Positions 56,765-64,000 of a DNA stretch of 64,000 nucleotides are shown here, piece after piece. Each line of letters opens with the position of its first letter. Positions within the stretch are counted from its first letter, which is position 1. Origin of the DNA: Astrocystis sublimbata. Taxonomy: Eukaryota > Ascomycota > Sordariomycetes > Xylariales > Xylariaceae. Location: NCBI GenBank assembly GCA_022453515.1, contig JAJNNY010000015.1:124001-188000 (forward strand), given 5' to 3'. The notes beneath the pieces are model-generated. The model worked only from the letters and a program-made list of their open reading frames with translations. It made no database searches and had not been told where the DNA came from. Both the position numbers and the translations under genes were made by a program.

Positions 56765-57252
56765 GGTAGGGGGCTAGAATGAAGATTGGGCGTAATCTTG
56801 AGCATCATAACAGTCCTACCTAGTTACCTAGTGTAGGTATGCCAATGTATTGGTTGATAGTCAGGTTAGGTAAATGTCCTCATCTCCAAGCTTGACACCG
56901 CCATGAACCCAGCCAATCATCTAGGTACCTAAGTATCTACCACACGGACTTGACACGGACTTGACCCAACGCGCAGAGCATTGCCCACCTCCAGCTTTTG
57001 AAGCTTAATGATTTATTTTTGTAACAATCAATGTACCATACCTATGATCTGCCTTTCGTCTACGCCATCGACTAATGGTCGACTATAAGACCAAGGATCT
57101 TGGCGGAGCAGGACTCCCATACTGTTCATCCCCCCTTATACAATACTACGTAGTAGGTATTCATCCCATCCCACCCCATCCTATCCCGCCCCCTACACAC
57201 ATCTGGAACCTCGCCCCTACCCCTACCCTTACCCCTAACTTGGGTATTCACC
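56765..57252. other. Convergent spacer, telomere-like run
   Basis: Lies between the cluster P450 (+) and KES1 (-), probably both 3' ends. At 57214-57239 there is CCCCTACCCCTACCCTTACC followed by CCTAAC, imperfect copies of the fungal telomere unit, just past the KES1 stop. No gene. Confidence 0.5.
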
Positions 57253-58722
57253 CTACTGCCCCAACAACTCCTTCGCCAGTTTCGCCTTATCCTCCTCCGA
57301 CAACGTCTTCCCCTTAACCACATCCGCCTTCCCCTGATCAAACCTCCACAGCCCCCCGGTCCGATCCGCATCCCCCTTGGCGTCAACCCCAATATACCCC
57401 GCGAGCGTCTTCAGCGCCTCATCACCAGGCTGGGCCGTGAAGTACGTCCGTTCCCACTGCACGCCACTGGCCGCCTCAGTCTTGCGCATGGCGCGCTGCG
57501 CATTTTCAATCTTGCTCTTCTCCCTTCCGACAAGATCCATATCGCCCTTGGCAATGCCTTCTGCAACCGCCTTCCACGCACGGCGCGACTCGAGCGGATG
57601 CTGCTGTTCCAACGGTAGAACAATCAGTTTGCTCGCGGGGCATTTTTCCGGGTCCCAGGTGTCGATGAGAGTCTTGGCGGAAATATGTTTGGGGGCGCCC
57701 GTGTGGATCTCAAAAGCCTTGGTCCATTGTCCGGCGCAGCTGTAGAGGACGTCCTTCTCCTTCCCCGTAGGATACAGGGTGGAGGTGAACGAGTTCTTCT
57801 TGCCGCTCACCCACCCCTTGCCTTCGTAGCTGGTCTTGGCCGTGAAGCCTGTCGAGGAGGTGATCCAGGAGGCGCCGTCGAGCTCGACGAAGGGCGCGCC
57901 GAAGATCAGGCCTTCGATGTGCAGCGAGGGCAGCGTGATGAGGTACGTGTCGTGCTCGCCGGGCTTGTTCGGCACGGGGACTGTGAGCAGCGCGTGCCCG
58001 ATCTGTTTGATGTTGATGGTCTTGGAGAAGCTCGCTTTCTGCGCGTTGTAGCCCTGCAGGTGGACGCCCGAGGTTTCGTTTTTGATGCTGTAGGCCGTGG
58101 CCGGTGGGTGGTGGCTGTGGGAATGAGCGTGTGTTAGTGTCAACGCAGCTGATAATATCAGGCGGAAGCGATTCCGTGGTGATTTGATTACATCGAGAAA
58201 CTTACTTGACTTGCTCACTGATCATATCGGTTGTGCCGGCAGCATCCTCCCATTTGCCGAGGAAATGCTCGCCGAGGAAGGGGTTGAGGGGCTTCTTCTC
58301 ATTTCCGTATTGCTCGCTTCGACTCGCGTACTGCTGCTTGAGGGTGGTCAAGAACCACTTGAGGACCAGCAGAAGTCTTTTGGCGGGGTCTTCCTCCTTG
58401 GCGGGAGCGGCGAAGATACTGGGGTGTTCGCACCAGTACGAACTAAACTCGGTGAGACTCGTGGAGGAGAGGATGAAGGGCGGCGCGGTGAGGGACGACA
58501 GGTCGCCGTTGAAGGAGGCAACGGACTACATGGCAAGATTACATCAGTCATGCGAGACTAGAGATCATTCAGGGTAGTAAGAAACAAGACGAGGGGGAAA
58601 CAGGACCAGACAGGACAGCGCAGCTACACCATGATGAACAAAGTAATGTGGCACCGCCTTACCTTGAGGAACGAAGACCAACTCGACCCGGTCGCCTGGG
58701 GGTTCGGTGTCGGGTCCGACAT
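57253..58722 (-). CDS. KES1: Oxysterol-binding protein, KES1/OSH4 type
   Basis: Three exons (58663-58722, 58206-58525, 57253-58114), 413 residues starting [15 protein letters not shown]. It is the short ORD-only form, without PH or ankyrin domains, like yeast Kes1. Landmarks: [21 protein letters not shown], then [18 protein letters not shown] and [10 protein letters not shown] (the lid and lipid-entry region). The family signature follows, here [12 protein letters not shown] where EQVSHHPP is usual. WERTYFTA and GLWRFDQGK are near the end. It exchanges ergosterol and phosphatidylinositol-4-phosphate between the ER and Golgi/late secretory membranes. The signature's Asn arises across the last splice junction; a Ser would need an altered splice site, which I do not see. 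Housekeeping gene, flanking the RiPP-like cluster on the right. Confidence 0.93.
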
Positions 58723-60847
58723 ATTGTGAAGATTACCGCTATAATGAGTAGACCGGGTACTGTCCGGGATACCTGGTCACAGTAGTGTGGCACTGCGATC
58801 CGAAGCAAGGGTGCTCGGCAATATCGAGATCAAGACTGCAAGTGGCGTCGGGGTCGGTGTTGATGGAGTCTTAGTCGGCAGCGGCAGGCAGTGGCCCCGC
58901 GAGGTTCAGGTCCCAAACGGCTCGTGTCGTCGAGGGGACCACAAAGACAATATCCACCGAGGCTAATGACAGACTAGTAGTCGGAGCGATGCAATATCGA
59001 CGGGCGGGTCCGACAGCGCAGCGCAGGTTGGTCGCCGGGTTGATGAGCTAAAAAGCCGGAGGAGAGTGTCGGTGAAGCTGGGTTGCGGATGGGTTGTAAA
59101 TTGTAATGGCTATCCGCACTATATTCGGCAGACACGGCGAGGTGGACAGTGGAAGATAGGATGAAGCGATAGGTCTAGGGATTGGAGTTCTATGTAAGGG
59201 TCGAGTAATATAGGTCATGTACTTGGATACCTATGGCCAACAGTGTTACAGTCAGTCAGTGACTTGTGCAGTCTAAGCTGATTAGGTAGGGTATTTCTTT
59301 AAATAGGTAGTTTCGTATTCTCATATTCAGTGCATCTAAAATGCCTGAAAGACAACTTACTCAAATACTAGGTACGAGTCGAATCTAGGATGCTGCAGTG
59401 TTGACAGTCGACTTAGGGAGCGAAATGCATGTGAGGCGGAGGCGGAGGCGGGATGATGATGAGGGGACAACCTTGGTCTGGGGGATTGACGTCAAAAAGA
59501 CAACAATAGCCCGTTCCTTACCCCTCCATCTCAGACCCCTGGCACGCCGTAACCGTTACATCTACCTACCTCTGCAGGTAACAGAGCCATAGGCTGTTAG
59601 CTGCTGGTTAGCATGGCAACTAAGGCTCGATATACACAACTAGGTCACGCCTCAGCCAATCCCGTCCCACGACGCCCACACGTCACACGTCATCCATCAC
59701 CAGACAAAAAGCCCATTCAAGATCTCACTTGCGGCAGGCATACTAATCATTCAGGGCCCTGTTTTTGCCTGTCATGTAAGTAGGTACTACTGTAGAATCC
59801 CATTGCATCACCTCGGGGATAAAATATCAAATATCGCCCCTGTTAGTGCAGCGCAGTTGTTGTTACTTACATTGCACATTCGCATCCGTTCATCACATGG
59901 CTGCCACCCGCTTTCGGTTTCGGTACACATGCGGCATGCGGGCGGGTAGGTATGCGCGGGCATGCCATCCAATCTTAAAAAAAATATTTACCCTAATGCA
60001 ACCCTCACGTGCGTGCGTGCAGACAGACGGGTTGGCGCTTTTGCCCGTTGTTTCACCATCAGATCTTGGACAGCTTGCACTAGTGCACTGGCCTTGTTAG
60101 ATCAGGTCCGAGGTCTCGAAGCTCATCAGTAAGAAGGAATAAATATCATAGCAATCTTGTGGCCATGATACAGATGTCCATATTTCATATGTGGTGGACC
60201 TGCTTCGCTCCAGATCGATGAGCGAAGTAGCTCAGTCGCAACATGCACACAAACTCATAAATTACCATCATCGCCAACTTTCTCACAGCCAAGCACAAGT
60301 ATGTAGTTTGAATCTTGCATCGTGTTGATTTCCTTCCATTAGGATTATCACCCACCCAATACAGCTCCCCAGTCTTGTTCTGTCCTGCCTTTACTACCTA
60401 AGGTAGGTACTTGACTGTTCCGGAATATCACGGTCTAAGCTAAGCTCTGGAATTACCAATTAACAACAAAAAAACACCAGCAACAGGACCAAAAGGCGAA
60501 CCAGCCAGGCCGAGCCGGGCCGGGCCAAAAACCCCCGGGTATCATTTCATAGTCGTTCCAAAGAGAGAGCACCCCTCTCTCTTTCTTCCCAGATTCCAGC
60601 CCCAGGGGTTTTTTCTTCTTCTGATCGTCTCCCTCCTCCTCCGCTGCTTCTTCTTCCTGCTCCCCTTGACTTTTGAAACTCTCGCTCGCCTGAATTATGC
60701 ACCGACAACACCGCCCATAAATACCAATCGAGCCAGTGGAGTTAGCTGTATATATACACATGTGATCTAAAAACGTGAGAAATCGAACAAGAAAATGCCA
60801 AAAGTCGCAAATGACGGTATGGACAGACATGCTATGCTATGCTTGCT
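58723..60847. other. Intergenic, no gene recognised
   Basis: About 2.1 kb holding the KES1 promoter and the glycosyltransferase 3' end. Only short frames without motifs. Pyrimidine/purine-rich stretches near 60500-60680. Confidence 0.5.
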
Positions 60848-62326
60848 TCACCTCGGCTTATGACACCTGTCGACAAGCCTCTTCCCCAACTTGCCGTTGA
60901 CGCCCGAGACCAGGCCATCGGCGATGTCACCCAATATGGCCCACGGCGCGTAGTCGCACCGCTTAATGTCGGCATTGTACACCCAAGCCAGACACTTCGT
61001 CTGCGCGCGGTCGCATATATCGATGCAGTCCTCCACCTTGGCCACGTCCAGCACCGTCGTGCTCTGGTCGTCGAGTCGTCCGACGTAGTTCATGTTCGGC
61101 CTGATCGGTACGTCGATGAAGGTTTGCCATTCCGGCACTCCGTAGATCTTGCCCAGGCTGCTCCATAGGACCGGTCCTTCCTGGTCCTTGAATACCTCGC
61201 CCACCTGCTCCATCGCGTCGGGGTTGCCGAGGCCGTGGAAGCCGATGATGGGGAGGCAGAGCCGGTCCTGCCACATACGCGTGATCCATGGGTGCTCGCC
61301 GTTGAAGAGCCGTTTGTACGACTCGTCGAGGTATACCGCAATCTTCTGCAGCGTCGTCGCCAGGAGCTTGTCACCCCACACGGCGTACGGCGATTCCAGG
61401 TTGGCCTGGCGCACAATCTCGGGGTTCCATTCGAACAGGTTGCGCATCGTGGCGCCCGACATGATGACGGAGGAGCCACCGTGCGGGAAACGGCCCTTGT
61501 AGTCTCCGACCGGGTTTCCGATGTAGTGAGGTTGGCCAAAGTTGATGTGGCCGAGCATCAGCTTGAGGGTGCTCTTGATGACGTAGGTGTCGTCGTCGAT
61601 CATGATGTACCACTTCTTCTTCGGCAGAGTGTTCCAAGTATACTCCAGTGCGGGTAGGAACTAGATACTGTCTGTTAATGATGCATCCCGACACATCACG
61701 ATAGTAGTCAAGATGGTCTATATGCAATGTGTGCTTACCTTCATGGCATCAAGCTCCCATCCCATAGCCTTGCCAAGGCCTTCTGACAGAGCCCATTCTT
61801 CGGCTTCGATGGCGTCGCGGAGGTTCTTGTACTTGTAGATGCGCTCGAGGTGCTCTCTGCCCTTGAGTGCGCCCCGGTCCAGGTTCCAGCCAAGAATGTC
61901 GACTACGTTGATACCACTTTTGAACGTCTTGCCGTTTGACAAGTTGTAAGATCTCTGGTCGGGCTGGACGGGGAAGTCCTGCACGACGGCAATATCGGGG
62001 AAGAAGGATTCGTTGCTCAGGGCGCGCAAAGCGAGGGGCATGCGGTACTTCGTTCCGTACCCGGTCTTTATTATAAGGCCGACTTCGTTGTCGAGATCGA
62101 CGGGGTAGTGTTGTCTCCTGTACAGCCAGCCATCGCTGGGTCGTTGGCTCTGGTAATAGTCGGTGACGACGCTGTGCTGGAATCGGAAGAAGGCGCGCAA
62201 GCTGCCGTCATACGCAGAGGTTATGTAGATGACGTAGAAGGATATGAAGAGGCCCAGGGCGAGCTTCTGCCAGCGCGACAGGCGTGCGCTGAGGGAGCGA
62301 AGCTCGTGGCGCCCGATCAACCCCAT
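60848..62326 (-). CDS. GT31-like glycosyltransferase with PAN/Apple-like tail
   Basis: Two exons (61739-62326 and 60848-61660, intron 61661-61738), 466 residues. The ATG at 62326 (MGLIGRHELRS) was preferred, since the upstream frame (to 62638) adds a Pro/Arg-rich stretch without features. A short cytoplasmic end is followed by one membrane helix (KLALGLFISFYVIYITSAY, residues 22-40), so it is a type II Golgi protein. The catalytic part has KKKWYIMIDDDTYV with the DDD metal site, PHYIGNPVGDYKGRFPHGGSSVIMSG, then EHPWITRMWQDRLCLPIIGFHGL, as in fungal relatives of beta-1,3-galactosyltransferases (GT31). The last 60 residues hold four Cys (CIDIC, TKCLAWVYN, RCDYAPW), a PAN/Apple-like segment probably binding carbohydrate or protein. 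It likely trims or extends glycans on secreted proteins; donor and acceptor are unknown. Confidence 0.8.
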
Positions 62327-64000
62327 CGTCGGCACCGACACCTGTATCTGTGTAGGACCAGGGCGGGATGGCAGTCGGCGGCGGCGTCCTACAGAGACGG
62401 CGGGCTTCGGCAGGGTAGATGCGGTCCCTGATGCGGTCACAAGTACGAGCTGAGTCGGCGGATGTGTGCGGCGCGGCGTAAACGAGAGTGGGCGGCGTGC
62501 GCTGGGAACCGGTACTACGAAGCGGTACCCCGGGAGGATGTAGGACGTAGGACGTAAGGATCGTCGGTCAGCCACGAGAGGATCTTGTACAGTAGTGAAA
62601 CTAGACACAACAACGATAACAACAAACAGACCGCTCACACTCTAAGAAAGAGATGGACTTGAACGACAGTTGGAGCGAAGGACAGGCGGTGTGTTAGCGT
62701 CCGGATGACTTCACTTGATGCCGCGGAATATCAGCATTGCTCCGGAGCGGGATGATGGCCAAAGGAAAAGACTGGGCTGTCGCAGTGCAGTGCGGTTGGA
62801 AAAGGAGAAGAACATGAGTGAGTGTGCGTGTGCCTGGTGCTGAGTGTACTGAGTGTCTCCAGCCAGCCTGTGCCTGGTTGAGCCTGGTTGAGCGTGGTGG
62901 CTGCAAGTCTCTGGGAAGGACGTTACGCAATCCCCGTCGAAAAGGAGATGCAGAAGCGTCGACTGAAAATGGATCGAGCAAGGATCGGACCAGGATAGGG
63001 CAGGGATACGGGCATGTTTCTGCGCGCAGAGACGTAGAAGGAGGGCCATTACCGCCCAATCGACGGCCGCATATCGATTCTAGACCGAACGAGTCGGCAC
63101 CATCCAAGAACTGTGGCTTGGCTTGGTCTCTGTCTTACGGCAGCGAGGTACCTTGGCGGGACTGACATGGCAGCCGCTTCTGGCGCGGGCTGCGGGTAGA
63201 TAGTAGGTATCTGGATAGTGCCGGGGTGGATACGGGCACGCTGCGGCACGCAACGGCACGGCTTAGTAGCACTGTACTGCCGGACACACACACCAAGCAG
63301 GCGATGCAGAACCACACCTGAGAGAATCTTGGCAGTCAGCCTCCGCCACGGTGACAGTAACATGGAAGCGACAACTCTAGCTGGATCGGGGGCCAGCTCC
63401 AGCTGACAGGGCTGGGTCGCGCGGTCTGGTCACTCGGCCGTGCAACCAGCTGCGACTGCAACACACACTTTATCTCCATGTAACCACAGATATTAATTAC
63501 CCTGCATTGAGACTTACATTGAACCTGGACACCATACCGAAATGAAAAACTTAAGATGAGACGGGCGCTCAAAAGGGATTCTTGCGTTGGGGTAGCTTCT
63601 TCCTCCCTTTGCACCCCCTTTGTCAGTATCCTTTCTTCGTTTCATCATGGATGATAAAAGCAGGCCGATAAAAGCGATAGAGCTACTCGTAAGCTCTACG
63701 TATGAGGTCAACAAGGGGAACTAACACAGCTTGCGTGTTGTCGGCCAGGTTGTCGGCGGCATCCTTAGCCTCTGCCAAGTCGCTGCGTCCGGTTACGGTT
63801 ACGCGTGCGTTTCCGATCTGGTCACGCCTGGTCACACCAGGGTACCGCATCCCTAGTCCCGTCGGACGCCCCCAGGGTTCATCGCAGGTCTTCAGCCCAG
63901 GTCACCGACATGCAGTTTTGTCCGTCCTGTTTCTGTTTTGCGCCTGTCCCGCCTGTCTCTGACCTGTCAGCCGATGTTTGCAGCGCGCCATGTTTCGAGC
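62327..64000. other. Right end of window, no complete gene
   Basis: Contains the glycosyltransferase promoter. Frames such as 62694-63107 and 62818-63165 lack motifs. No tRNA, repeat or transposon terminus was recognised up to the window end, so any gene truncated there is not identifiable. Confidence 0.45.

Noticed and set aside
1..64000. CRISPR array or prokaryotic operon
   Set aside because: No spaced identical repeats, and gene structures with spliceosomal introns are eukaryotic.

Overview
This window is nuclear DNA of a filamentous ascomycete (Pezizomycotina, most likely a Sordariomycete). The evidence is genes split by short GT-AG introns of about 50-130 bp, a Zn2Cys6 regulator, a DUF3328/UstYa-type protein pair, UTR and intergenic DNA rich in the palindromic ACCTAGGTAGGT type, and an AT-biased, RIP-like relic transposon. 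Exon models were built by hand from reading frame, splice consensus and family motifs. Every intact multi-exon model below closes in phase to a stop codon.

Layout. (1) 1-13.5 kb is gene-poor and repeat-rich: a SnoaL-like protein, a small secreted protein, a dead aminoglycoside-phosphotransferase-like (APH) gene with three in-frame stops, an LTR-like repeat, a complete but destroyed Fot1/pogo-type transposon (7281-9141, TA target duplication), a KRE9/KNH-like wall-surface protein and a 2EXR-domain protein. (2) 13.5-28.3 kb looks like a metabolic cluster: cytochrome P450, acyl-CoA synthetase, HSD10-type 3-hydroxyacyl-CoA dehydrogenase, SCPx-type thiolase, Zn2Cys6 regulator, MFS transporter and a 3-beta-HSD/ERG26-like dehydrogenase. 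The three CoA enzymes all end in peroxisomal PTS1 tripeptides (PKL, SRL, AKL), so side-chain shortening of an acid inside the peroxisome is the likely job. The regulator is broken and the transporter has a damaged C-terminus, so the cluster may be decaying. A tRNA-His(GTG) gene lies at 26844-26915, near an LTR-like fragment related to the one at 6.4 kb. (3) 29.7-40.7 kb: secreted adenosine deaminase (ADGF/CECR1-like), a secreted multicopper oxidase, and a large regulator with two different zinc-binding segments. (4) 42.9-49.4 kb is housekeeping: NAD-isocitrate dehydrogenase catalytic subunit and exocyst Sec5, the latter followed by a long in-frame extension after its stop. (5) 49.9-56.8 kb is the most interesting part: a four-gene candidate RiPP cluster (dikaritin type). 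It holds a 63-residue signal-peptide precursor with two copies of the core HGYTVH(D/E)YED, two different UstYa-family oxidase-like proteins, and a P450. (6) 57.2-62.3 kb: KES1-type oxysterol-binding protein and a GT31-like Golgi glycosyltransferase with a C-terminal PAN/Apple-like segment.

How it fits together. Two independent accessory pathways (a peroxisomal CoA pathway and a ribosomal-peptide pathway) are set between conserved housekeeping genes. Nonsense changes in the APH gene and the regulator can all be explained by CpA-to-TpA transitions, the direction RIP favours, and the transposon relic shows the same bias strongly. Product structures, activity and expression cannot be read from the sequence.
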